From: Streptomyces sp. NBC_01351
GTDB taxonomy: Bacteria; Actinomycetota; Actinomycetes; Streptomycetales; Streptomycetaceae
Direction of reading: 5' to 3'
DNA: 64,000 nucleotides
NCBI RefSeq assembly: GCF_036237315.1
Contig: NZ_CP108356.1
Coordinates: 7,755,501-7,819,500, forward strand
How positions within the stretch are numbered: position 1 is the first letter of the stretch; each line of letters begins with the position of its first letter. The notes beneath the pieces were generated by a model, which did not search any database, had not been told where the DNA came from, and worked only from the letters and a program-made list of their open reading frames with translations. Shown here in pieces: positions 42,429-50,426 of this stretch. A program made the translations under genes and the position numbers.

Positions 42429-43604
42429 TCAGGAGTGGCCGGGCAGAGCGAGTGCCCGCGTACCCCGCTTGACGAGCTCGTTGGCGATGATCAGGCGCTG
42501 GATCTCGGAGGTGCCCTCCCAGATGCGGTCGACGCGCAGTTCGCGGTACATCCGCTCGACGGGGTACGAGCGGTCGTAGCCGCGGCCCCCGAAGATCTGC
42601 ACGCACCGGTCGATGACCCGTCCGGCGGCCTCGCTCGCGGCGAGCTTCGCCGTCGACGCCTTGGCGTGCAGGGTCTTTGGATCGGTGTGCGGCTGGTCGG
42701 CCTCCCAGGCGACCTGGTGGGTGTAGGCGCGGTTGACGGCGATGTCGACGGCGCAGTCGGCGAGCATGCCCTGGATCAGCTGGAAGTCGGCGATGGGCGA
42801 GCCGAACTGGCGTCGCCGGACCGCCCAGTCGCGGGCGAGCTCCAGGGCCCGTTCGGCGGCGCCGACGGTCCGGGCGGCGATCATCAGCCGCTCGTCGGTG
42901 AACCACTCCTTGGTCAGCTCGTAGCCGTTCCCGACCCCGCCGAGCACGTCCTCGTCGGCGACGAAGACGTCGGTGAAGGTGAACTCGGGGTGCCCGTTCA
43001 CCGCGGAGTGCATGAACCGGGGGACCCGCGTCATCTCGACACCCGGTGCCTGCTTGTCCACGAAGAACAGGGTCGGGGCCCGCTCCGGGCCCGCATCGGC
43101 CTGCACCAGCAGGAAGTCCGAGATGTCGCCGCAGGTCACGAACCACTTCTCGCCGCTCACGAGCCAGCCGCCCTCGGTGCGGGTCGCGGTGCTCGTGCAC
43201 GAGCCGGGGTCGGAGCCCGCACCCGGTTCGGTGACCGCGAACGCGTCGAACCGCTCGCCCCGGATGACGGGCAGCAGGTACTTCTCGCGCTGTGCCTCGG
43301 TGCCGTGGGCGAGGACGTTCGCGGGCCGCCAGGGGATGTCCCAGAGGCAGTTGGTGACCTTGCCGAACTCCTCCTCGACGATGACCTGGTCCAGCAGGGA
43401 CAGGCCGGCCCCGCCCCATTCGGCGGGCATGTTGATCGCGTAGACGCCGGCGTCCATCGCGGCGCGGGTCAGTTCGCGGACCGTCTCGGCGGGCAGCGGG
43501 CCGCCCGCCTCCTCGGACTGGTCCTCGTACCCCATCAGGAGCTGGGCGTAGGCGGCGGCGCGGGCCTTGAGGTCGGCCTGCTCGGGCGTGTAGCGGAAGT
43601 CCAT
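42429..43604 (-). CDS. Acyl-CoA dehydrogenase (second paralogue)
   Basis: A 391-aa enzyme of exactly the same length as its downstream neighbour. The C-terminal halves are nearly identical (RQFGSPIADFQLIQG through RIWEGTSEIQRLII), whereas the N-terminal domain and substrate-facing parts differ (for example DIPWRPANVLAHGTEAQREKY against DMVWRPANALSFCTPEQRERY). The pair could form a heteromer or act on different acyl-CoAs. The 61-bp gap to the downstream paralogue suggests one transcript. Confidence 0.94.
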   Translation of the reverse strand: MDFRYTPEQADLKARAAAYAQLLMGYEDQSEEAGGPLPAETVRELTRAAMDAGVYAINMPAEWGGAGLSLLDQVIVEEEFGKVTNCLWDIPWRPANVLAHGTEAQREKYLLPVIRGERFDAFAVTEPGAGSDPGSCTSTATRTEGGWLVSGEKWFVTCGDISDFLLVQADAGPERAPTLFFVDKQAPGVEMTRVPRFMHSAVNGHPEFTFTDVFVADEDVLGGVGNGYELTKEWFTDERLMIAARTVGAAERALELARDWAVRRRQFGSPIADFQLIQGMLADCAVDIAVNRAYTHQVAWEADQPHTDPKTLHAKASTAKLAASEAAGRVIDRCVQIFGGRGYDRSYPVERMYRELRVDRIWEGTSEIQRLIIANELVKRGTRALALPGHS

Positions 43605-43664
43605 GGTGTTCTCCGGGAAGACGGAAAGAGGACGGGGGACTCTGGGTTCGGGAGGGCGGGCCGG

Positions 43665-45743
43665 TCAGCCCAGGACGGCCCGGGCGTCCAGCGTCAGGGC
43701 GCCGTCCGGGCGGACCAGCAGGGGGTTGACCTCCAGCTCCGCGATCTCCGGATGGGCGGCGGCCACCGTCGTGATGCGTTCGATCACGGCGGCCGCGGCG
43801 GCCACGTCCACGGCCGGACGGCCGCGAACTCCCGCGAGCAGGGCGGCGGAACGGAGCCCCCGCAGCAGCTCCTCGGCCCGCCGGGCCGGTACGGGCGCCA
43901 GCGCGAAGGCCACGTCCCGCAGGGTCTCGGTGAGGATCCCGCCGAGCCCGACCATGGCCACCGGTCCGAACCGGGGGTCCCGGTTCACGCCCACGATCAG
44001 CTCGACGCCGTCCGAGAGGTCCGCCATCGCCTCCACCGAGTACGAGCCCGCGCCGAGCCGGGCGCGCATGTCCCGGTACGCGGCGAGGAGCGCGTCCCGG
44101 TCGGCCAGGCGCAGCGCCACGCCACCCGCGTCGGACTTGTGCAGCAGGTGCAGCGCCTTCAGCACGTACGGGCCCTCGAACTCCCCGGCCGCGGCCAGCA
44201 CTCCGGCCTCGTCGGTGACCTCACGTGCGGCCGGGAACGGCACACCGGCGGCGGCGAGCAGTCCGCGCACCCCGTGGTACCCGGCGTCCCGCAGCGGCGC
44301 GGCGGCGGCGGGCAGCGCGGCGAACTCCGGTGCGGAGCGCGCCGCCCGGCCGGTCATGGCAGCCAGCGCGCGAGCGGCGTCCTCGGTTGCGGCGAACACC
44401 GGTATCCCGGCCCCGGCCAGCACCCGGCAGCTCGGCGACCCCGGGTACATCGACTGGACCACCAGGGGCTTCGGCGAGCCCGCGAGGTGCGCGACGATCT
44501 TCTCGGCGGCCCGCGTCTCGCCCTCGGCGAGCACGGAGCCGCCCGCCTGGCCGCCGCCCAGGCCGCCCTCGGACGCCGCGTACCCGCCGAAGTAGCCCGT
44601 CATCAGGACCGCGTCGACCTCCTCGGCGCCCAGCAGGTGCGCGACTGTGTCGGCGTACGAGAGGGGCTGCTGCTCGCCCATCCCCGCCAGGTCGACCGGA
44701 TTGCCGACCGCGGACTGCTCCCACAGCACGGTCCGCAGCCCCGCCTGGGTCGCCGCGCCGAGCTCCGGTACGTCGAGCCCGGCGTCCTCGGCCGCGTCGG
44801 CCGCGATCGCGCCGTGCCCGCCGCCGTCGGTGAATACCGCGGTCCGGGTCCCTCCCGTACGAGGCCCCGGTCGGCTGCTCACGGCGGCCAGGACGACGGT
44901 CATCTCCCTCGGCGTGCACACGAGTTCGACCCCCGCGTCGCGGCAGGCGGCGGCCACGACGTCGGCCGAGGTGGTGAGCGCCCCGGTGTGCGACTGGGCG
45001 CTGCGGGCGGACGCGGAGCCGCGCCCGGCGGTGAGCAGCACCACCGGCTTGCCCGCCGCGGCGGCGGCCCGGGCGAAGGCCCTGCCGTCGCCGAAGTCCT
45101 CGGCGTACACGGCGATCGCCGCGGTGGCCTCGTGGCGGGCGCAGTCCTCGACGAGGTCGACGAGGGTGACGTCGGCCTGGTTGCCGAGGGAGACGAACCG
45201 GGAGAAGCCCAGGCCGTGCGGAGCGACGCGGAGTTGGAGTTCGAGGGCGAGGTTGCCGCTCTGGCTCAGCAGGGCGACACCGCCGGGCGCGAAACGGTCC
45301 GAGGCGAGGTACAGCTCGGTGGTGTTGTCGGCGATGCCGAGGCAGTTGGGTCCGACGAGCACGGCTCCGGCCTCCCGGACGCGGGCGACGACCGCGCGCT
45401 GCCGAGCCGCTCCCGCCGGACCGGCCTCGGCGAAGCCGGCGGTGATGCCGACGATCGCTTTGGCCCCGCAGGCCAGGGCGTCCTCCACGGCGGCCTCGAA
45501 GCCGCTGCCGGGGACGGAGACCACCACCAGCTCGACGGGTTCGCCGATCGCGGCGAGGGACGGGGCCGCCGGCTTGCCGAGGACGGTGCCGCCGCGCCGG
45601 TTCACCAGGTACACCGGCCGCCGCCGCCCTTCGGCGCGCAGCGCCTGGGAGGCCACCGCGTGGCCGTACTTCGCGGGGTCGTCGCTGGCGCCGACCACGG
45701 CGACCGAGCGGGGGTCGAACAGGGCGGTCAGATCGCGTTCCAT
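43665..45743 (-). CDS. ADP-forming acyl-CoA synthetase
   Basis: A 692-aa protein of the acetate-CoA ligase (ADP-forming) family. It has a CoA-binding domain (about 1-130, SVAVVGASDDPAKYGHAV), two succinyl-CoA-ligase-like domains with the phospho-histidine segment SHTGALTTSADV (about 253), and an ATP-grasp domain at the C-terminus (YVLKALHLLHKSDAGGVAL, MVGLGGILTE, ELEVNPLLV). It activates a carboxylic acid to its CoA ester. It follows the ferredoxin stop by 1 bp. In this locus it would activate the acid made by the aldehyde dehydrogenase. Confidence 0.92.
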   Translation of the reverse strand: MERDLTALFDPRSVAVVGASDDPAKYGHAVASQALRAEGRRRPVYLVNRRGGTVLGKPAAPSLAAIGEPVELVVVSVPGSGFEAAVEDALACGAKAIVGITAGFAEAGPAGAARQRAVVARVREAGAVLVGPNCLGIADNTTELYLASDRFAPGGVALLSQSGNLALELQLRVAPHGLGFSRFVSLGNQADVTLVDLVEDCARHEATAAIAVYAEDFGDGRAFARAAAAAGKPVVLLTAGRGSASARSAQSHTGALTTSADVVAAACRDAGVELVCTPREMTVVLAAVSSRPGPRTGGTRTAVFTDGGGHGAIAADAAEDAGLDVPELGAATQAGLRTVLWEQSAVGNPVDLAGMGEQQPLSYADTVAHLLGAEEVDAVLMTGYFGGYAASEGGLGGGQAGGSVLAEGETRAAEKIVAHLAGSPKPLVVQSMYPGSPSCRVLAGAGIPVFAATEDAARALAAMTGRAARSAPEFAALPAAAAPLRDAGYHGVRGLLAAAGVPFPAAREVTDEAGVLAAAGEFEGPYVLKALHLLHKSDAGGVALRLADRDALLAAYRDMRARLGAGSYSVEAMADLSDGVELIVGVNRDPRFGPVAMVGLGGILTETLRDVAFALAPVPARRAEELLRGLRSAALLAGVRGRPAVDVAAAAAVIERITTVAAAHPEIAELEVNPLLVRPDGALTLDARAVLG

Positions 45744-45744
45744 G

Positions 45745-45936
45745 TCACTTCTCCACTCGGAGCGCGGAGTTGGGGCAGCTTTCGACGCAGGCGCGCGCCG
45801 CTTCCTCGGAGCCGGGCGGGACGGCGACGGCGAGGACCTTCGCGTAGCCCCACTCGTCGAGTTCGACCAGGTGGGGTGCGTGTTCCTGGCACAGTCCGTA
45901 GCCCTGGCAGCGGGTCGAGTCCAGCAGGAGTTTCAC
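45745..45936 (-). CDS. Small ferredoxin
   Basis: A 63-aa ferredoxin with GTG start. Cysteines RCQGYGLC (C-x5-C) and ACVESCP (C-x3-CP) match the single-cluster ferredoxins of actinomycetes, often [3Fe-4S], that usually serve P450s. No P450 lies nearby; the likely partners are the NuoF-like flavoprotein, whose gene overlaps by 4 bp, and the Rieske oxygenase encoded divergently. The gene is too short for many ORF finders but fits tightly between its neighbours. Confidence 0.92.
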   Translation of the reverse strand: MKLLLDSTRCQGYGLCQEHAPHLVELDEWGYAKVLAVAVPPGSEEAARACVESCPNSALRVEK

Positions 45937-47243
45937 GGTGTTCCCTTCAGCACGGGCGTGCGGGTTGCGGTCCGGTCGTCCTCGGCCGCGGTGGCGACCT
46001 CCGGAACAGGGACGGCGAGGCGGCGTCCGTGACCGCCCGCGGTCGGGGCGGCGGCGCCGCGGTCGGGGCACGGGCCACCGAGGTGGGACCGGACGTGTTC
46101 GGGGAAGGCGTACAGGAGGCTGCCGGCGATGCCGGCGGCGGCGTCGAGCAGGCCGCACGCTCCGCGCCCGGGCAGGCCCTGTGCCCACCGGTCCAGCCGG
46201 GCGGGGGTGTCGGGTCCGGCGGTGCCCGCGGTGAGCGCGTGCACGGCGTCGCGGATCGCAGCCGTGCCCGATACGCAGACGCCGCACTGGCGTGCGCTCT
46301 CGGCGGCGAGGTGGCCGACGGCGTCGGCGGCGGTGCGCACCGGGCAGGCGCCGGCGGTGAGGAAGCGGATCGCTCCGCAGCCCAGCGCGGTGCCCGCCGC
46401 GGCGAGTGCCTCGGGTTCGAGGGGGAGGTCCAGGGCGAGGGCGTCGACGAGCCCGCCGAACAGCCCGCCCATGAGGGCCCCGGCGGCGTCCGGGGTGCCG
46501 TGCGCGGCCGCCAGGGCGCGCAGCGTGACTCCGTAGGCGACTTCCGTGAGGACGGGGGCCGCGCTCCCGCCGGAGAGCGTCACCAGGGTGGAGCGGGCGA
46601 TCGCCTGCCGCAGGTCGGGCCGTGCGGCGGTGAGGGCGATGCGGGCGAGGGTCTCGACGTTGGACACCAGGGTCGGTGCGCCGCCGACGCCCCGTTCGAA
46701 GGGGCGGGGCGGTTTGGCGGTGGGCAGGGCCGGCCCGCCGTCGATGCGGCGGACGACCGCGCTCTCCTCCCCGGCGACGTAGGTGTGGGCGGTCTCGACG
46801 ACCTCGACGAGCAGCCGCGGCTCCCGTTCGGCGAGGGCCCGGCGGACGCGGTCTGCCGCGACCGGGTCCGAGAGGTAGACGTAGCCGCGTACGGCGCCGG
46901 TGACCGCGGCGGCGCGGGCGAGCCCGTCCAGGACCAGGTGGGGCCGGGCCCGCAGCAGCCAGCGGTCCTTGACCGATCCGGGCTCGCCCTCCTCGCCGTT
47001 CGCCACCACCACCGGGACGCCGCCGCGGTCGCGGACGGCGGCCAGTTTCACGGCGGCCGGGAAGCCGGCCCCGCCCCGCCCGCGCAGGCCGGATGCGGAA
47101 AGGTGCTGCAGCAGTTCGTCGGGGCAGGTGGCGCCGGCGTAGCCGCCGGTGGCGCGGTAGGCCTCGGCGTCCTCCGTCAGGCCCGGCGTTGCGCCGAGTA
47201 CGCCGCCGGGCGGCGGGGTGGTCGGAAGTCGGATCGTGGTCAT
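45933..47243 (-). CDS. NuoF-like NADH-oxidising flavoprotein
   Basis: A 436-aa protein related to the NuoF subunit of complex I. The FMN/NADH region is clear: GLRGRGGAGFPAAVK (about 52-66), ANGEEGEPGSVKDR (about 80-93), AGEESAVVRRIDGG and PTLVSNVETLA. An SLBB-like domain follows. The C-terminal Fe-S domain keeps cysteines in QCGVCVSG and ACGLLD, but not in the exact NuoF spacing. It should pass electrons from NADH to the co-encoded ferredoxin. Both neighbours overlap it by 4 bp. Confidence 0.88.
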   Translation of the reverse strand: MTTIRLPTTPPPGGVLGATPGLTEDAEAYRATGGYAGATCPDELLQHLSASGLRGRGGAGFPAAVKLAAVRDRGGVPVVVANGEEGEPGSVKDRWLLRARPHLVLDGLARAAAVTGAVRGYVYLSDPVAADRVRRALAEREPRLLVEVVETAHTYVAGEESAVVRRIDGGPALPTAKPPRPFERGVGGAPTLVSNVETLARIALTAARPDLRQAIARSTLVTLSGGSAAPVLTEVAYGVTLRALAAAHGTPDAAGALMGGLFGGLVDALALDLPLEPEALAAAGTALGCGAIRFLTAGACPVRTAADAVGHLAAESARQCGVCVSGTAAIRDAVHALTAGTAGPDTPARLDRWAQGLPGRGACGLLDAAAGIAGSLLYAFPEHVRSHLGGPCPDRGAAAPTAGGHGRRLAVPVPEVATAAEDDRTATRTPVLKGTP

Positions 47244-47698
47244 GGGGTGCTTCCTGTCCGGGGGTCGGCGCGCAGGGTCCGTACGGCGCTTTCGAGCGCG
47301 GCGCGGTCCCCGGCGGTGCGGGCGTATCCCGTTCCCGGGAGGCCGATCAGCATGCGGTGGTGGTCGAGGACCACCTCGCCGGCGAGGAGGGCGGCCGCGC
47401 GGTCGCCCCGTTCCGGGTCGGCGGCCACCGAGGTCACCAGCGCGGTGACCTCGGCCAGGTAGCGGAGCCAGTCGCGCCGGCCGCCCCGCAGGACGAGGCG
47501 CTCCACGCGGCGCCGCTCGGCGGCCGCCGGCTCCGCGAGCTCTGCGCCATCTGCTGCTGCCGGTGCTGTTGCCGCTGCGGTTGCCGCCGCAGCGGGCGGA
47601 TCGTGCGAGGAGGCGCGCAGGGCGGCTACCGCTGCGGGCAGTTCCCGCTCGGGTTCGGGGGTGAGCCCGAGCCAGTCCAGACGCCGACGACCGCTCAT
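47240..47698 (-). CDS. Hypothetical protein at the head of the leftward operon
   Basis: A 152-aa protein. It begins MSGRRRLDWLGL, has an Ala-rich low-complexity stretch (about 33-55) encoded by gctgctgcc-like triplet repeats, then a helical domain (RRDWLRYLAEVTALVTSVA, LLAGEVVLDHHRML). No signal or known motif. Its stop overlaps the NuoF-like start by 4 bp and it is the first gene after the control region, so a helper role for the flavoprotein is plausible. That is inference. Confidence 0.65.
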   Translation of the reverse strand: MSGRRRLDWLGLTPEPERELPAAVAALRASSHDPPAAAATAAATAPAAADGAELAEPAAAERRRVERLVLRGGRRDWLRYLAEVTALVTSVAADPERGDRAAALLAGEVVLDHHRMLIGLPGTGYARTAGDRAALESAVRTLRADPRTGSTP

Positions 47699-47872
47699 GC
47701 GTGCCTCCGGGAGGGGTGGGTCGCCGCGGCCGGCGGGGCCGGTGACGGGAGCCGAGGGCGGGGGAGAGAGCAGGGGAATGGGGTGCCCGGGGCTGGCCTC
47801 GGGCGGGGCTGCGTCCGGCCCGAAAGGGCGCAGAAGTGGATGAACCTCGTTGCAGCGACGAGAATTACGCTA

Positions 47873-47890
47873 GCTGACCGATCGGTCAGC
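47873..47890. promoter_or_regulatory. 18-bp perfect palindrome, probable TetR operator
   Basis: gctgaccgatcggtcagc is fully symmetric and of the TGACCGATCGGTCA type bound by TetR dimers. It sits just upstream of the rightward -35 (47900) and within the likely leftward promoter, so one bound dimer could silence both operons. The second half-site at 47937-47947 would lie downstream of the rightward -10. Confidence 0.8.
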
Positions 47891-47899
47891 GTACAAGTC

Positions 47900-47928
47900 T
47901 TGACCCGGCGGAAATCAGCCAGCAATCT
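47900..47928 (+). promoter_or_regulatory. Rightward promoter of the Rieske/polyamine operon
   Basis: ttgacc (47900-47905) and caatct (47923-47928) are separated by 17 bp. The -35 is a close match to the housekeeping consensus and the -10 is weaker. The transcript would start near 47935, giving a leader of about 115 nt. Confidence 0.5.
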
Positions 47929-47933
47929 GGCTG
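47916..47933. promoter_or_regulatory. Inverted repeat over the rightward -10
   Basis: The repeat cagccag-caat-ctggctg has perfect 7-bp arms centred on the -10 hexamer. It differs in sequence from the TetR-type palindrome, so a second regulator may bind here. Confidence 0.5.
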
Positions 47934-48048
47934 TCCAATCGGTCAGCAAGGCCTCGGCGTCCGCCCCGGCCCGCTGCCCACCGTTGGGTCGTCTCGATGT
48001 CCATCGCCGAGACCGATCGCCGCACCGCCGGCACGGAGGAGTCACCCG

Positions 48049-49224
48049 ATGCACTCCAGAGCCCCTGAGGAACCCCCGGTCGACCAGCCGGTCCCGGACG
48101 CACCAGGGCCCGCCTTGTCAGCCCGCTACTACACCGATCCCGATACTGCCGCCGCCGAGACCCGAGAGGTCTTCGCCAAGGCCTGGCAGCTGGTCTGCCA
48201 CGAATCCGACCTGCCGAACCCGGGCGCCCGGCTCGCCGCCACCGTCGCGGGCCGCGAGGTGCTGGTCGTCCGTACCGAGGACGGCGCCCTCGCCGCCCAC
48301 CTCAACGTGTGCCGGCACCGCGGAACGCGCCTGGTCACCGCCCCCGAACCGGCCGGCAAGGCGATCCGCTGCCCCTACCACGGCTGGACCTACCGCCTCG
48401 ACGGAAGCCTTGTCGGCGCCCCTGAGGCCCGGCAGATCCCCTGCCTCGACAAGCCCGCGCTCGGCCTGTTCCCGGCCCGCGTCGAGTCCTTCCTCGGCTT
48501 CGTCTTCGTCAACCTCGACTTCGACGCCGTACCGCTGGCGAAGCAGTGCGCCGGACTCGCCGAAGCGGTCGGCCACTATGCCGGAGCCGACCTCGTACCG
48601 GTCGGCCGCAGCCGGATCCACGACCTGGCCGGCGCCGAAGTACAGCAGGCCAACTGGAAGGTGGCGGTCGACAACTACCTGGAGGGCTACCACGTCCCGG
48701 TGGCCCATCCCGGTCTGATGCGGCTGCTCGACTACCAGGGCTACACCTGCGAGATCGAGGAGTCCTACGCGCTGTTCGCCTCGCCCCTGCGGGAGAAACC
48801 CTCCTCGAACTGGGCCGAACGCCTCTACCAGCGCATCGCCGCCCCGATGCCCGGCCTCGCCGAAGCCGACCGGCGGGTCTGGCGGTACGCGGTGATCTAC
48901 CCGAACACCCTCATCGACTTCTACCCCGACCACGTGCTGGCCTGGACCGCGATCCCCACGGCGGTGGACCGGGTGGCCGTACCCGGCGCCTTCTACACCC
49001 GGCGCGGCACGGGCCTGCGCACCCGCCTCGCCCGCCGCCTGAACATCCACATCGGCTGGATCACCAACGACGAGGACGCCGAGCTGGTCGCCCGCGTCCA
49101 ACAGGGGCTCTCCACCCCCGGTTTCGAACCCGGGCCCCTGTCCCGCCGCGAGTCGGCGGTCGGCTGGTTCGCCGGCCGCATCCGAGCCGACCTCGACGCC
49201 GAGGCCGACGCCGGCCGGCGCTGA
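48049..49224 (+). CDS. Rieske non-heme iron oxygenase, large subunit
   Basis: A 391-aa protein. The Rieske [2Fe-2S] ligands are C88 and H90 (VCRHRG) and C108 and H111 (CPYHGWTY). The mononuclear iron site is H215 and H220 with bridging D208 in DNYLEGYHVPVAHPGL. This arrangement is like choline/carnitine-type monooxygenases and aryl-ring hydroxylases. There is no beta subunit or dedicated reductase alongside, so electrons probably come from the divergently encoded NuoF-like protein and ferredoxin. ggagga precedes the ATG. It heads the polyamine-type import and oxidation genes. Confidence 0.93.
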   Translation: MHSRAPEEPPVDQPVPDAPGPALSARYYTDPDTAAAETREVFAKAWQLVCHESDLPNPGARLAATVAGREVLVVRTEDGALAAHLNVCRHRGTRLVTAPEPAGKAIRCPYHGWTYRLDGSLVGAPEARQIPCLDKPALGLFPARVESFLGFVFVNLDFDAVPLAKQCAGLAEAVGHYAGADLVPVGRSRIHDLAGAEVQQANWKVAVDNYLEGYHVPVAHPGLMRLLDYQGYTCEIEESYALFASPLREKPSSNWAERLYQRIAAPMPGLAEADRRVWRYAVIYPNTLIDFYPDHVLAWTAIPTAVDRVAVPGAFYTRRGTGLRTRLARRLNIHIGWITNDEDAELVARVQQGLSTPGFEPGPLSRRESAVGWFAGRIRADLDAEADAGRR

Positions 49225-49294
49225 ACCCCTCCCACTGACGAACCCCCCACGCCCCGCCCGCCCTGCCCCTCACCCCCCACGGAGAGGACCCCGC

Positions 49295-50425
49295 ATGTCC
49301 CCCGAGGCACACTCCCTGTCCAGGCGCTCCTTCCTCCGCGCCGGCACCGCCGCGACCCTCGGCCTCACGGCCGCCGGTTGCGGGTTCGCATCCGGTGACG
49401 ACCCGGCCGGCAAGGCGTCCGAAACGCCGCCCATCGACGTCAAGGTCGACGGCGACCTGGTCTATTTCAACTGGGCCGACTTCATCGACCCGGCCGTCTT
49501 CGAAGGCTTCGAGAAGGAGTACGGCGTCAAGGTCGTCCAGTCGAACTACGACTCCATGGAAGGCATGGCCGCCAAGCTCAACTCCGGGAACCGGTACGAC
49601 ATCATCTTCCCCACGGCGAAGTGGTCGCAGCGCCTCGCCGCCGGAGGCAAACTGCGCGCCATCGACCACACCCGGCTGAAGAACGCCGAGGCCGTGTTCG
49701 GCGGTTACGACTACTTCGCCGACCCCTGGTACGACCCCGGCTCCCGGCACACCGTCCCCTTCACCATGTACAAGACCGGCATCGGCTGGCGCCGCGACCG
49801 GCTCGGGGACCTGACCGGATCCTGGGACGACCTGTGGAACGAGCAGGCCAAGGGCAAGGTCTTCGTACTCGACGACCGCGACGAGGTGCTCGGCATGGGC
49901 GCGCTCAAACTCGGCCTCGGCCTCAGCACCGAAGAGCCCAAGGACCTCGCACGGGTCACCGACACCCTGCGCTCGCTCCGCCCCCACCTGCGCGGCTTCT
50001 CCAGCGACAGCTACAACAACCTGCTCAACGGCAACGCCGACATGACCCAGGCCTGGAGCGGCGACATGGCGGCCATGCTCGCCCAGGCGGAGGACCCCGC
50101 CGTCTTCGGCTTCGAAGTCGCCCGGGAGGGCGCCCCCGTCAACTCCGACTGCTACGCCATCCCCGCCGACGCACAGCACCCCGGCACCGCGATGCTCTTC
50201 ATCGACTACATGCTCCGCCCCGAGAACGTGAAGAAGAACATCGAGTACATCGGCTACCCGATGCCCGTCCGCGGCAGCGAGGACACCTACACCGCGCTCG
50301 TGGAGCCCTTCCCCCAGTGCCTGGTGACGGCGGCCGACCTCAAGGACGACCTCTACTTCCGCAACGGCACGGCCAAGGGCGAACAGCAGCGCGACACCGC
50401 CTGGACCGACGTGAAGGCCGGCTGA
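49295..50425 (+). CDS. potD: Polyamine-type ABC transporter substrate-binding lipoprotein
   Basis: A 376-aa PotD/PotF-like protein. The N-terminus combines a twin-arginine motif (RRSFLR) with a lipobox (LTAAGC, cysteine near residue 28), so it is exported folded and lipidated. The mature protein has VYFNWADFIDP and YDSMEGMAAKLNSGNRYDIIFPT, typical of spermidine/putrescine binders, and NSDCYAIPADAQHP in the second lobe. The ligand is likely a diamine, polyamine or similar cation. It is the first of four contiguous pot-type genes. Confidence 0.92.
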   Translation: MSPEAHSLSRRSFLRAGTAATLGLTAAGCGFASGDDPAGKASETPPIDVKVDGDLVYFNWADFIDPAVFEGFEKEYGVKVVQSNYDSMEGMAAKLNSGNRYDIIFPTAKWSQRLAAGGKLRAIDHTRLKNAEAVFGGYDYFADPWYDPGSRHTVPFTMYKTGIGWRRDRLGDLTGSWDDLWNEQAKGKVFVLDDRDEVLGMGALKLGLGLSTEEPKDLARVTDTLRSLRPHLRGFSSDSYNNLLNGNADMTQAWSGDMAAMLAQAEDPAVFGFEVAREGAPVNSDCYAIPADAQHPGTAMLFIDYMLRPENVKKNIEYIGYPMPVRGSEDTYTALVEPFPQCLVTAADLKDDLYFRNGTAKGEQQRDTAWTDVKAG

Positions 50426-50426
50426 C

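Larger units (their letters stand above)
47699..48048. other. 350-bp divergent control region of the catabolic locus
   Basis: The region contains the 18-bp palindrome (47873-47890), a rightward -35/-10 pair (47900-47928), an inverted repeat over that -10 (47916-47933), a second half-palindrome (aatcggtcagc, 47937-47947) and a possible leftward -10 (taattc read on the minus strand, 47862-47867). From 47950 to 48048 I see only the Rieske gene's leader. No gene was found in it. Confidence 0.7.

Noticed and set aside
42411..47462. A 1683-codon open frame on the plus strand across the leftward catabolic genes
   Set aside because: It is antisense to seven well-supported minus-strand genes with recognisable domains. 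Long antisense frames are expected in DNA of this GC content.
47575..47606. Alanine-codon triplet repeat in the first gene of the leftward operon
   Set aside because: Considered as a regulatory microsatellite, but it is in frame, imperfect, and typical of Ala-rich linkers in GC-rich genomes.
49116..49135. A cccggtttcgaacccggg segment resembling a tRNA T-arm
   Set aside because: It lies inside the Rieske gene in frame, and no acceptor stem, D-arm or anticodon arm can be formed around it.
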